A stretch of 16,661 nt of DNA from JALYUA01 sp038253555 (lineage in GTDB: Bacteria > Acidobacteriota > Thermoanaerobaculia > UBA5066 > Gp7-AA6). The stretch covers positions 1-16,661 of the forward strand of contig JBBSGZ010000085.1 in the NCBI GenBank assembly GCA_038253555.1, read 5' to 3'. The stretch's first letter is position 1; every line of letters begins with the position of its first letter. The notes beneath the pieces were generated by a model, which worked only from the letters and a program-made list of their open reading frames with translations, ran no database searches and had not been told where the DNA came from. This document shows positions 6,844 to 14,318 of this stretch, one piece after another. The translations under genes and the position numbers were made by a program.

Positions 6844-7634
6844 GCGGCGACTTGTCCGGGACGGCCGTCCGCGATCGTACGCCCCTCGATCCGGACCACC
6901 GAATAGGTCCAGAGCGTCGTCGACGCGAAGAACACCTCGTCGGCCGCAAACATCTCCTCGACCGTGAAGGCGCGCTCCTCGACCGTCCGGCCGAGCGCCC
7001 GCGCCGCCGCGATCGCCGCTCCGCGCGTCACGCCCGGAAGAATGCGCGGCCCGTTGGGGGCAGTGCGCACGATCCCTCCCATGACGCAGAAAAGGTTCGC
7101 CTTCGTGCCCTCGAGGGCGAAGCCGTCGCGCACCAGGATCGCGTCCATCGCCCCGGCTTCTCGCGCCCGCTGAGCGGCGAGCACGTTGGGAAGCAGCATC
7201 ACGCTCTTGATGTCGCATCGGCTCCAGCGTTCGTCGTCGGCGAGGATCGCGCGTCCGCCTTCGACCGGGGGCGGCGGATCGGACAATCGCGCAAACGCGT
7301 ACACCGTCGGCGGCGTGCCCGGAGGCGGGAAGTAGTGCGACCGGGGCGACGCGCCGCGGGAAACCTGCGCGTACACGATCGCATCGGCGTCTGCGAGACC
7401 GTTCGCGGCGAGGAGTCGCTGCGCCACCTCCGGGTAGAAACCGGGGTCGACGCGGATCTGAAGTGTCGCGAGGCCTTCGCGCATGCGTTCGAGGTGCTCG
7501 GCCAGGTGAAAGGGCCGCCCGCGCCAGAAACGGGCCACCTCGTAGATCGCGTCGCCGAAGAGAAAGCCTCGATCTTCCGGAGAGATCTTCGCCTGCTCGC
7601 GCGGCAGGAGCTCTCCGTTCAGGTAGACGATCAT
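6801..7634 (-). CDS. dat: D-amino-acid aminotransferase (PLP fold type IV)
   Basis: 277 residues. It would interconvert D-amino acids and 2-oxo acids, such as D-Ala/2-oxoglutarate to pyruvate/D-Glu, supplying D-Glu or D-Ala for peptidoglycan or recycling D-amino acids. DRGFLFGDAIYEV (21-33) is the class IV signature. K143 in CDIKSVMLLPN is the PLP Schiff-base Lys, and E175 is the Glu near the pyridine N. Y31, R98 and H100 (VSRGASPRSHYFP) coincide exactly with the carboxylate-trap residues recalled for the Bacillus YM-1 enzyme. That favours D-amino-acid over branched-chain specificity. Start ATG 7634 is where family similarity begins; the open frame upstream is antisense to the neighbour. It lies 50 nt after the enoyl-CoA hydratase-like gene. 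Confidence 0.9.
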   Translation of the reverse strand: MIVYLNGELLPREQAKISPEDRGFLFGDAIYEVARFWRGRPFHLAEHLERMREGLATLQIRVDPGFYPEVAQRLLAANGLADADAIVYAQVSRGASPRSHYFPPPGTPPTVYAFARLSDPPPPVEGGRAILADDERWSRCDIKSVMLLPNVLAAQRAREAGAMDAILVRDGFALEGTKANLFCVMGGIVRTAPNGPRILPGVTRGAAIAAARALGRTVEERAFTVEEMFAADEVFFASTTLWTYSVVRIEGRTIADGRPGQVAAQLSDVLSSDFTRG

Positions 7635-7684
7635 GGCGGTGATTGTAGCGATGCGAAAAACCGTCTCCCTGCCATGATCCGGCG

Positions 7685-8434
7685 TCAGGTCTTCCTGCGG
7701 CCGGCGAACTCCTCGACCGCCCGGGCGAGGTCCGCATCTCCGGCGAGCGAGCGGTAGGCGTCCTCGGCGCGTGGGAGCCGCGCCTTCAGCGCCTCCCGCC
7801 TCTCTTCGCGAAGAAGCTGCGTGGCGGCGCGCAGAGCGGCCTGCCCGCGGGAGAGAAGAGCCGCCGCGAACCGCTCCGTCTCGCCCGCAAGATCCGCCGG
7901 AGGAAAGCAGCGTGAGGCAAACCCGGCCTCGAGCGCCTCCCGACCGGAAACCGTGTCGCCCGACAGGATCCAGGCCGCCGCCCGGGCCGCCCCGATGCGG
8001 CCGGGGAGGAGGGCGCAGGCTCCCGGAGGAAAGCAGGCGAGGCGGATCTCCGGAAATCCGATTCGAGCGTCCTCCGCCGTCAGGACGACGTCGCACGCCG
8101 CCGCGATCTCGGCGCCGCCGCCGAGACACGCCCCCGAAATCCGGGCGATCGTGACGGCGGGCGCCGCCACGAGGGCCGAAAGAGCCTGCCGCATCGCCGC
8201 GAGCATTCTCTCGATCGCCGCCGGCTCCGGCGCGTGCTCGGAAACGTCGACCCCGGCCGAGAACGCGCGCGGAAGTCCCGTCAAGAGCAGGACTCGCGCG
8301 CCGGAATGCGCTTCCACGGCGCCCGCGAGATCTTCGAGGTCCGACCCGGACAGCACGTTGACCGGCGGCTTCTCGATCCGAATCCGGACCAGGCCGCCAT
8401 CCCCCGTTTCCGCGCGGATCGCGCCGGCCGCCAA
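7685..8434 (-). CDS. Enoyl-CoA hydratase/isomerase (crotonase) family protein
   Basis: 249 residues. The crotonase core is complete: EKPPVNVLS (21-29), oxyanion-hole segment AFSAGVDVSEH (57-67), ISGACLGGGAEIAAACD (99-115) and IGFPEIRLACFPPGA (125-139). E109 and E129 sit at the two catalytic Glu positions of classic hydratase, so hydration of an enoyl-CoA is plausible. The FSAGVDVxEH and PEIRLxxFPP wording recalls cyclic-dienoyl-CoA hydratases as well as fatty-acid enzymes; the substrate is not determinable. The start is probably TTG 8434, 11 nt after the stop of the upstream gene, with GGGGG at 8444-8440 as a ribosome-binding site; no in-frame ATG occurs near the N-terminus. Tight spacing suggests an operon with the MBL-fold gene. 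Confidence 0.85.
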   Translation of the reverse strand: MAAGAIRAETGDGGLVRIRIEKPPVNVLSGSDLEDLAGAVEAHSGARVLLLTGLPRAFSAGVDVSEHAPEPAAIERMLAAMRQALSALVAAPAVTIARISGACLGGGAEIAAACDVVLTAEDARIGFPEIRLACFPPGACALLPGRIGAARAAAWILSGDTVSGREALEAGFASRCFPPADLAGETERFAAALLSRGQAALRAATQLLREERREALKARLPRAEDAYRSLAGDADLARAVEEFAGRRKT

Positions 8435-8445
8435 CGACGCCCCCG

Positions 8446-9402
8446 TCAGCTCTTCTTCTTCGCGGGAGGCCGCCCGGGAGTGACCTTCGGACCTGGCGTC
8501 GGAGTCGCCGACGCCTTCTCGAGCCGCGCGCGCTCGAGCTTCACCGCAGCGCGCACGTTGGCGATGTGGTCGGGCCCCACAATCACGTTGGTGATCCGGT
8601 TCTCAGGCTCCCGAAGCTTCATCTCGTAGAGATCGTCGGGAACGCGCGTCTGAAGAAACAGCGTCGAAAGCTCGTTGATCTTCCGGAGGTACGCCAGGGA
8701 ATCGCCGACGCTCTGGCGCGTTCCCACTTTGCCATGCCCCGGAACCACCTTCTCGACGTCGAGAGAGGCGAGGCGGACCAGGATCTGCTCCCAGCCGCGC
8801 GGATCCGCGTCGGCCGCCTGAAGGTAAGGCAGTCTTCCGTTGACGACGAGATCGCCGGAAAATAGGACCTTCTCCTCGGGAAGAAGGACGATGAGATCGG
8901 CATTCGTGTGGCCGGCGCCGAGGTAGTACACGGCGGCCCGGCGCGAGCCCCCGAAAAAAACGAGGCGGTCGGAGATTCCGAGAACGCCCGCAGTCGCGCC
9001 GGATCTGCCTCCGGAGAGCACGTAGGAAAGCGCCGCCGCCGAGTTCTCGTGGCACAGGACCTGCGCGCCCGCGGCGGCAAAAACGGGGACGCCGCCGGCG
9101 TGGTCGCCGTGCGCGTGCGTCACGATGACGAATTTCACGGGCTTGCCCGCCGTTTCCGCGATCTTCGCGAGCACCGCGCGCGCGGTCGCCGCGTCATTTC
9201 CCGAATCGACTACGACGACTTCGTCCGAGACGAGGAACCAGCCGACGTTGGCGCCCTGCTCCGCCTCCGCCATCCAGACCCCTTCCGCGACCTTCTGCAC
9301 CGTGAGCGCGGGCGCGGCCGCGGCCGCGGCGGAGGGCTGGGCGCCGGCCGCGAGCGCCAGGGACAGCAGCGCCGCGGCAATGAGTGACGAACGGAACTTC
9401 AT
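8446..9402 (-). CDS. Exported metallo-beta-lactamase-fold hydrolase
   Basis: 318 residues from ATG 9402, chosen because a GGAG ribosome-binding site lies just upstream and a clear Sec signal peptide begins (KFR then a hydrophobic stretch to AGA, about residues 1-22, then an Ala-rich segment to 31). All dinuclear-zinc ligands of the fold are visible: H96-x-H98-x-D100-H101 (THAHGDHAGG), H165 (GAGHTNAD), D184 (FSGDLV) and H223 (VVPGHGKVG). Glyoxalase II, lactonases, quinoprotein-associated hydrolases and B3-like beta-lactamases share this fold; the substrate cannot be read from the sequence. The C-terminal 20 residues are Pro/Lys-rich and probably disordered. It is followed by the crotonase gene after 11 nt. 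Confidence 0.88.
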   Translation of the reverse strand: MKFRSSLIAAALLSLALAAGAQPSAAAAAAPALTVQKVAEGVWMAEAEQGANVGWFLVSDEVVVVDSGNDAATARAVLAKIAETAGKPVKFVIVTHAHGDHAGGVPVFAAAGAQVLCHENSAAALSYVLSGGRSGATAGVLGISDRLVFFGGSRRAAVYYLGAGHTNADLIVLLPEEKVLFSGDLVVNGRLPYLQAADADPRGWEQILVRLASLDVEKVVPGHGKVGTRQSVGDSLAYLRKINELSTLFLQTRVPDDLYEMKLREPENRITNVIVGPDHIANVRAAVKLERARLEKASATPTPGPKVTPGRPPAKKKS

Positions 9403-9482
9403 GAGCGGGAACTCCTCTCTGCGAACGTTTTCTTCAAACCCGATCGAGACGTCACGCCGCGCCCGGGCCGGCGGATGAATTT

Positions 9483-10217
9483 CTAAACGACCGTCGCCGC
9501 GGCTCCGGCTTCGAGGGCCTCGGCCCGGGCGCGCACCTGCCGGGCGAACTCGGAAAAGAGGCTGCGGGACGCGGCATCTCCGGTGGGAGCGAGATTTTCG
9601 GGATGCCACTGGACCCCGATGAGCCAGGGTTCCTGGACCGCGCCCTCCGCCGCTTCGATCAAGCCGTCCGACGAGCGGCCCGTGATCACGAGTGCGACCG
9701 CGGGCCGGGCGATGGCCTGGTGATGGCGGCTGTTCACTTCGACGGAGGCCGCTCCCGCGACGGCGGCAAGGCGGCTGCCTTCGAAAATCGCGACCTCGTG
9801 TTCCCGCCTGCTCTTGTCGCCCCCGGAGACATCGTGAGGAACCTCTGTCGGGTTCTGGGTCGGGATGTCCTGGATCAGCGTGCCGCCCAGCGCGACGTTG
9901 ACGACCTGGAGGCCGCGGCAGATCGCGAGAACCGGGACCCCGCCCTCAAGGGCCCGGCCGAACAGTTCAAAGTCGAGTGCGTCCCGCTCGAGATCGATCT
10001 CGACCTCCGCATCCGGCCTGGCGCTCTCCCCGTACCGCGCCGGATCCACGTCGCAGCCGCCTCCGAGGACGACGCCGTCGAAGGGCCCGCCAACAACCGC
10101 TCCGGGCTGCAGCACGACGATCTCCGCCGGGGCAAACCCCGCTCCGACGAGCGAACGCACGTAATCGCTCGATTCCCCAGTGGGGGCCGTGCGGCCGACC
10201 GTGAGAGCGATGCGCAT
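9483..10217 (-). CDS. Class I glutamine-amidotransferase-like hydrolase, peptidase C26 (PuuD-like)
   Basis: 244 residues. The gamma-glutamyl hydrolase fold is shown by VVLGGGCDVDPARYGE (49-64), nucleophile elbow AICRGLQVVNVALGG (98-112, Cys100), the NSRHHQA block (162-168) and the catalytic GVQWHPE (201-207; His205, Glu207). These match gamma-glutamyl-gamma-aminobutyrate hydrolase (PuuD) and related C26 enzymes. They release glutamate from gamma-glutamyl compounds in polyamine breakdown or act on other gamma-glutamyl amides. No puuA-like glutamyl ligase or other polyamine gene is in the window, so the substrate is open. ATG 10217 lies 35 nt after the thiolase stop on the same strand, consistent with co-transcription. 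Confidence 0.9.
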   Translation of the reverse strand: MRIALTVGRTAPTGESSDYVRSLVGAGFAPAEIVVLQPGAVVGGPFDGVVLGGGCDVDPARYGESARPDAEVEIDLERDALDFELFGRALEGGVPVLAICRGLQVVNVALGGTLIQDIPTQNPTEVPHDVSGGDKSRREHEVAIFEGSRLAAVAGAASVEVNSRHHQAIARPAVALVITGRSSDGLIEAAEGAVQEPWLIGVQWHPENLAPTGDAASRSLFSEFARQVRARAEALEAGAAATVV

Positions 10218-10252
10218 CGCCGGATTCTATCCGCGGCCCGTCGAAATTCCGC

Positions 10253-11449
10253 TCACCGCTCGAACAGGACCGCCATCCCCATCCCGCCCGAGATGCAGAG
10301 CGTCGCCATTCCGGTTCGGGAGTCGGAGCGCTTCATCTCGTGGAGGAGCGTCGTCGAAATGCGCGCTCCCGTGGCTCCAATAGGGTGGCCCAGCGAAATC
10401 GCGCCGCCGTTCACGTTGACCCTGGCGAGGTCGAGGGGCAGCTCCCGCGCGCACGCGAGGACCTGCGCCGCAAAGGCCTCGTTCAACTCGATGCGTTCGA
10501 TGTCCGCGAGAGCGCGGCCCGTCTTCGCGAGAAGCGAGCGGATCGCCGGAACCGGTCCGACCCCCATGCGCGAGGGCTCGACGCCAGCCGACGCCCAGGC
10601 CGTGATGCGCCCGAGAGGCTCGACGCCGGCGCGCCCCGCCGCCTTCTCCGACGCGAGCACCAGCGCCGCGGCCCCGTCCGTGATCCCGGAGGAGTTGCCG
10701 GCGTGCACCGTGCCGGTCTCGGCGTCGAAGATCGGGGGCAGCTTCGCCAGGGACTCGAGCGTGGTGTCGCCGCGGATGTGCTCGTCGCGCAAGACGGTGA
10801 CCGGACCCTTGCGCCCCGGCACCTCGACGGGGATGATCTCGGCGTCGAACCGGCCACCCTCGACCGCCCTTCGGGCCCGCTGCTGCGATTCGAGCGCGAA
10901 GGCGTCCTGCTCGGCGCGAGAGATCCCGAATTCCTGCACGAGGTTCTCGGCCGTCTCTCCCATCAGCTGTCCGCAGAGCGGGCACAGAAAACCGTCGCGA
11001 TACATCCCGTCCACGATTTCGTCGTGCCCCATCCGCAGGCCGAAGCGGGCGCGTGGCAGCAGGTAGGGGGTGGCCGACATGCACTCCGTCCCCCCCGCGA
11101 GAACGACCTCGTTTTCCCCCGCCGCGATCGACAGGGCGGAAAGCGTCAGGGCCTTCAGCGAGGAGCCGCACGCCTTGTTGACCGTGTACGCGGGGACGGA
11201 GTCCGGGACACCGGCCCGGTGGGAGACCTGGCGCGCCGTGTTTGGCCCGCCCCCCGCCTGCCGGGCGTGCCCGAACACGGTCTCGGAGACGGTCGCCCGG
11301 GGAAGTCCCGAGCGGTTCAGGGCGGCCGTGGCCGCCGCGACGCCGAGGTCCGCCGCGGAGAGCGAGGCGAAAGCGCCGCCGAACTTACCGATGGGGGTCC
11401 GGACGGCGGAGAGGACGAAGACAGGGCGCATCGAGTTTTTTTCCGTCAT
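10253..11449 (-). CDS. Thiolase (acetyl-CoA acyltransferase/acetyltransferase)
   Basis: 398 residues from ATG 11449; ATG 11431 (MRPVFVLSAVRTPIG) is the other candidate, and the frame open further upstream lacks similarity. Catalytic residues are all present: nucleophile Cys94 in NKACGSSLKAL, NEAFAAQ (323-329), His355 in GHPIGATGARI, and Cys385 in CISGGMGMA. That set supports reversible Claisen condensation/thiolysis of acyl-CoA and acetyl-CoA. A CPLC motif (156-159, from a C-P-x-C pair) in the flap region is not part of the usual consensus as I recall it and could be a small metal or redox site. Degradative versus biosynthetic role cannot be fixed; the crotonase gene in the same run and the SDR at the window start fit beta-oxidation-type chemistry. 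Confidence 0.93.
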   Translation of the reverse strand: MTEKNSMRPVFVLSAVRTPIGKFGGAFASLSAADLGVAAATAALNRSGLPRATVSETVFGHARQAGGGPNTARQVSHRAGVPDSVPAYTVNKACGSSLKALTLSALSIAAGENEVVLAGGTECMSATPYLLPRARFGLRMGHDEIVDGMYRDGFLCPLCGQLMGETAENLVQEFGISRAEQDAFALESQQRARRAVEGGRFDAEIIPVEVPGRKGPVTVLRDEHIRGDTTLESLAKLPPIFDAETGTVHAGNSSGITDGAAALVLASEKAAGRAGVEPLGRITAWASAGVEPSRMGVGPVPAIRSLLAKTGRALADIERIELNEAFAAQVLACARELPLDLARVNVNGGAISLGHPIGATGARISTTLLHEMKRSDSRTGMATLCISGGMGMAVLFER

Positions 11450-11561
11450 GAGTTTTGAGTCGTCGTTTCGTCGTCCCTCGGCCGGAGATAAGACGTTTCG
11501 AGGCGTCCCGGAATTCCCGGCCGCGCACGGACGACGACGCACGGCCGAAAACTCGAGACCC

Positions 11562-12428
11562 TCATATCAGCGGCAGCCGCACCCGGAACGTCGTTCCCGC
11601 GTCGACCGCGCTCTCGACCTCGACCCCGCCCTTGTGCGCTTCGACGATCCACCGGACGATCGAGAGGCCGAGGCCGGACCCGCCGGAGTACGCGCGGCGG
11701 GCCCGATCGCTGCGGAAGAAGCGTTCGAAAACATAAGGCTGGTCGGCGGAAGGAATGCCGATGCCGGTGTCGGTCACTTCGATCGTCGCCTCGTGAGGGG
11801 CGGCACGGAGGCGCACCCGGATGCGGCCTTCCGCTCCGGTGTAGCGGATCGCGTTCTCCAGAAGGTTGTGGAGGACCTGCTGCATGCGGCCGGCGTCGAC
11901 GAACGCGCGGACCGGGACTTCGGGAACCTCCGCCGCCAGATCGACTCCGCGGTCGGCCGCCGCCGGAAGAAGATCGCGGGTCACGTCCATCAGGAACGGC
12001 CCCAGATCGATGTTCGCGAAGGAGAGTGTGACGCGGCCGCTTTCTCCGCGCGCAAGGAAAAGCAGGTTCTGCGAGAGGCGCGTCAGGTGCCTCACCTCCA
12101 GCAGGGCGGTGCCGATGGCTTCGCGGTACTCCTCCGGGGGGCGGTCTTCCTCGAGGACCACCTCGAGCGATCCGCGAAGCACCGTCAGAGGCGTTCGCAG
12201 CTCGTGCGACACGTCGGCGATGAACTGCTGCTGCTCCTTCTCCGCGGACGCCAGGGCGTCGAGGCGCGAATTCAGCCGCGCGGCGATCTGGCGGGCTTCG
12301 CCTTCGAGACCGGCTTCGGGAATCCGCTTGACGGGGTGCTTTTCCGTTTCGACGAGCAACCGCAGCAGGGCCGAAACCGCATTTTCGCGCGGGGCCGGCT
12401 CCAGCCGGGCGCGCGAAAAGATCCCCAT
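11562..12428 (-). CDS. Sensor histidine kinase (HisKA + HATPase), lacking membrane segments
   Basis: 288 residues. Residues about 35-64 resemble the second helix of a HAMP linker. The dimerisation helix carries FIADVSHELRTPL with phospho-acceptor His75. The ATPase domain has the N box (HNLLENAIRYT, Asn188/Asn192), G1 DTGIGIP (220-226), the F box ERFFRSD and G2 GGSGLGLSIV. The catalytic part most resembles OmpR-partner (EnvZ/CusS-like) kinases. The expected N-terminal transmembrane helices and periplasmic sensor are missing: the first 34 residues are short and polar with no membrane helix, and starting upstream would run into the regulator gene. It begins 3 nt after the regulator stop, so both are translated together. 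The signal it senses is unknown. Confidence 0.92.
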   Translation of the reverse strand: MGIFSRARLEPAPRENAVSALLRLLVETEKHPVKRIPEAGLEGEARQIAARLNSRLDALASAEKEQQQFIADVSHELRTPLTVLRGSLEVVLEEDRPPEEYREAIGTALLEVRHLTRLSQNLLFLARGESGRVTLSFANIDLGPFLMDVTRDLLPAAADRGVDLAAEVPEVPVRAFVDAGRMQQVLHNLLENAIRYTGAEGRIRVRLRAAPHEATIEVTDTGIGIPSADQPYVFERFFRSDRARRAYSGGSGLGLSIVRWIVEAHKGGVEVESAVDAGTTFRVRLPLI

Positions 12429-12431
12429 GCC

Positions 12432-13118
12432 CTAGTCCACCACGCCGGCCGGCCGGAGCCGATACCCCACGCCCCGGATCGTCTGAATCACCTTGTCCCG
12501 CTCGCCCGAATCAATTTTCTTTCTCAGGGCGTTGATGTAGACATCGATGATGTTGGTCGACAGGTCGAAAGAGTCCTCCCAGATGCGCGCCTGGATCTCG
12601 GACCGAGAGACGACTTTGCCCCGACGGCGAAGGAGCAGCTCGAAGAGGGCACCTTCCCGCGCCGTGAGGCGTATCGTGTCGCCTTCGCGAGCCACTTCCC
12701 GCGACTCCGGATCGTAGGTCAGGTCGCCGAACGCGAGCGGTCCGGGCTCCTCGACTTCCGTCCGGCGCAGAAGCGCGCGAAGGCGCGCGAGTAATTCGCG
12801 AAAGGAGAACGGCTTCACCAGGTAGTCGTCGGCCCCCGCGTTCAGGCCCTCGATCTTGTTCTCGACGGTGTCGCGCGCCGTCAGCATCAGGATCTTGGAA
12901 CGGACACCGCGGCTGCGGAGCGCCCGGCAGAGCTCGAGTCCGTCCTGCGAGCCCGGCAGCAGGAGGTCCAGGATCACGAGGTCGAAAGTCTCGGCTTCGA
13001 AACGCGCCATCGCCGAGTCGGCGTCCTTCACCGTCTCGACGGCGTAACCCTTCTCCGTGAGCCCCTTGCGCAGAAACTGCGCGATCCGCTCTTCGTCCTC
13101 GACCACCAGCACTTTCAT
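12432..13118 (-). CDS. OmpR/PhoB-family response regulator
   Basis: 228 residues. The receiver domain (1-115) has the acidic pair E7/D8 (VVEDEE), phospho-acceptor Asp51 (LVILDLLLPG), Thr80 (MLTARD) and Lys102 (YLVKPFSFREL). The C-terminal winged helix (about 128-222) contains LTAREGALFELLL, VVSRSEI, and the recognition-helix region NIIDVYINALRKKID ending in TIRGVGYRL. This is a full, apparently functional CusR/OmpR-like regulator. ATG 13118 overlaps the TGA of the small membrane-protein gene as ATGA, and the kinase gene follows after 3 nt, giving a three-gene cassette. The divergent neighbour is sodC, a possible but unproved target. Confidence 0.95.
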   Translation of the reverse strand: MKVLVVEDEERIAQFLRKGLTEKGYAVETVKDADSAMARFEAETFDLVILDLLLPGSQDGLELCRALRSRGVRSKILMLTARDTVENKIEGLNAGADDYLVKPFSFRELLARLRALLRRTEVEEPGPLAFGDLTYDPESREVAREGDTIRLTAREGALFELLLRRRGKVVSRSEIQARIWEDSFDLSTNIIDVYINALRKKIDSGERDKVIQTIRGVGYRLRPAGVVD

Positions 13119-13330
13119 CCGGAGAGGCCCTCCTCCGGGGGGGACGCCTCATTCCCGGCGTCCGGACCCCGGCGGGCGCGGGAAAGCACCAGGATCGCGC
13201 CGGCGCCCGCGGCAAACCCTCCCGCGAAGTGGGAAAGATCCCCGGCCGTGGCGACCGCGACGACGACTCCGCCCGCGACGAGCGCCAGAATCGCGAGCCG
13301 GGAAACTTCAATCGGCGGAACGTTGGTCAT
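13115..13330 (-). CDS. Small two-segment membrane protein coupled to the response regulator
   Basis: 71 residues from ATG 13330, or 86 residues from ATG 13375. Two hydrophobic segments, about residues 11-27 (RLAILALVAGGVVVAVAT) and 34-50 (HFAGGFAAGAGAILVLS), are followed by a positively charged RARR and an acidic, Pro-containing tail. Its stop overlaps the regulator start by 4 nt (ATGA), the main argument that it is a real gene. The S-H-F-A-G-G-x-x-A-G segment recalls the last helix of rhomboid proteases (His plus small-residue packing), but there is no GxSG serine motif, so it may be a rhomboid remnant or an unrelated membrane module. I do not recognise a family. It could tether or inform the soluble kinase; that is inference. 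Confidence 0.55.
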   Translation of the reverse strand: MTNVPPIEVSRLAILALVAGGVVVAVATAGDLSHFAGGFAAGAGAILVLSRARRGPDAGNEASPPEEGLSG

Positions 13331-13385
13331 CAAAGTCGTGTCCGAAAACTCGAAGGCGGGGTTATTCTCTCGCATTCCGGATATG

Positions 13386-13392
13386 AAGGAGG
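13386..13392 (+). promoter_or_regulatory. Strong Shine-Dalgarno of sodC
   Basis: AAGGAGG at 13386-13392 lies 5 nt before ATG 13398. It decides the sodC start against ATG 13383, which overlaps it, and ATG 13404, which is farther. Confidence 0.8.
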
Positions 13393-13397
13393 AAAGA

Positions 13398-13970
13398 ATG
13401 AAAATGGGCAGGATCCCCGACATCACTCTGGTTGCGCTCGCATTCGTCGTCGCGGGCTGCGCCTCTTCGGGCAGCTCGTCTACCGCGTCGTCCTCGAGAG
13501 GGGGCGCCGGCATGGCCTCCTCGGAAGGGCCCTCTGCAAAAGCCACCCTGGAATCGAAGAGCGGTTCGACGGTCACCGGAACGGCGACATTCACCGAGCT
13601 CGGATCGGGAGGCGTGCGGGCGCGCATCCACGTCGAGAATGCCCCTCCCGGCACCCATGGGCTGCACCTCCACGAGAAGGGAGATTGCTCCGACCCGGAA
13701 GCGAAGTCCGCGGGAGGACACTTCAATCCGGGCGGGATGCCCCACGCCGGCCCGATGGCGGAAAAGCGCCACGCGGGGGACCTCGGCAACATCGAGATCG
13801 GATCGAATGGCAAGGGCGACCTCGACGTACGCAGCGACCTTCTGACGGTGAAAGCGGGTCCCAACTCGGTCGTGGGACGGGCGGTCGTCTTTCACGAAAA
13901 GGCGGACGACCTGGCGACGCAGCCGACCGGGAACGCCGGTGGCCGGCTGGCCTGCGGAGTTGTCCAGTAA
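13398..13970 (+). CDS. sodC: Cu/Zn superoxide dismutase, predicted lipoprotein
   Basis: 190 residues. A lipoprotein signal ends in VVAG-Cys21, then a Ser/Gly/Ala-rich tether to about residue 45, so the enzyme is anchored in the cell envelope and removes superoxide there. All metal ligands are visible: Cu by His90, His92 (HGLHLHEKGDC), His108 (AGGHFNP) and His166 (VVFHEKADD); Zn by His108, His116, His125 and Asp128 (RHAGDLGN). Cys97 and Cys186 (GRLACGVV) form the usual disulfide, and TQPTGNAGGR is the conserved late loop. ATG 13398 is fixed by the adjacent AAGGAGG. It is divergent from the two-component cassette, 67 bp away. It is followed by the composite repeat rather than by a gene. Confidence 0.97.
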   Translation: MKMGRIPDITLVALAFVVAGCASSGSSSTASSSRGGAGMASSEGPSAKATLESKSGSTVTGTATFTELGSGGVRARIHVENAPPGTHGLHLHEKGDCSDPEAKSAGGHFNPGGMPHAGPMAEKRHAGDLGNIEIGSNGKGDLDVRSDLLTVKAGPNSVVGRAVVFHEKADDLATQPTGNAGGRLACGVVQ

Positions 13971-13971
13971 G

Positions 13972-14268
13972 CCGTCGCCTTCGCTGACGGCGGGGCCTGC
14001 GGTCGCCGGCGGGGGGAAGCACCCCCGGGCGGCGCGCCGGAGGGGTGGCACGCCCGGCTGGTCCCTTCGTTCGCTACGGCTCCCGCAGCGGGAGGCTCCT
14101 CCTTCCCTTCGGTCAGGAGACTCCTCCCGCTGCGAGCTTAGTCGCCACTGTGGGTGAGGCCGGTTTATTTCGGCTGAGGTGAGCGGGACCGGCGATCCGC
14201 GACCGTGACCTCCCTCTCCCCGGGCCCGGGGAGAGGGTTGGGGTGAGGGGTCCGGCCCTCTCCCTCAC
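13972..14268 (+). repeat. Composite hairpin repeat, copy 2 (units A and B)
   Basis: 14069-14140 is the reverse complement of 408-479 with one mismatch in 72. Its stem is 14084-14095 with 14123-14134. The outer part, from CCGTCGCCTTCGCTGACGG (13972-13990), aligns loosely with the kgd-proximal end of copy 1. Unit B is a perfect 26-bp palindrome at 14212-14237, followed by GTGAGGG (14243-14249) pairing with CCCTCAC (14262-14268). Unit order and orientation mirror copy 1, so the pair forms a long-range inverted repeat. Confidence 0.75.
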
Positions 14269-14289
14269 GGCCGTCTCGAATTTCCCCCA

Positions 14290-14318
14290 TTGACACCGGC
14301 TCCGAGACTCGATAATTT
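14290..14318 (+). promoter_or_regulatory. Predicted sigma-70-type promoter of the Phd-alkyltransferase gene
   Basis: A consensus -35 TTGACA (14290-14295) is followed after 17 bp by TAATTT (14313-14318). An alternative -10, GATAAT (14311-14316), has 15-bp spacing. This is the clearest promoter in the window, and it is AT-rich against a very GC-rich background. Transcription would start near 14325, inside the operator. Confidence 0.65.

Noticed and set aside
4546..7737. 1063-codon minus-strand open frame
   Set aside because: It crosses the DinB, DedA, queF and aminotransferase genes in the wrong frame or strand and has Arg-rich low-information composition. It is a GC-driven shadow, not a giant protein.
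7635..8129. Upstream extension of the D-aminotransferase to 442 residues
   Set aside because: The added part is antisense-like, Arg/Gly-rich sequence overlapping the crotonase gene in another frame; aminotransferase similarity starts exactly at ATG 7634.
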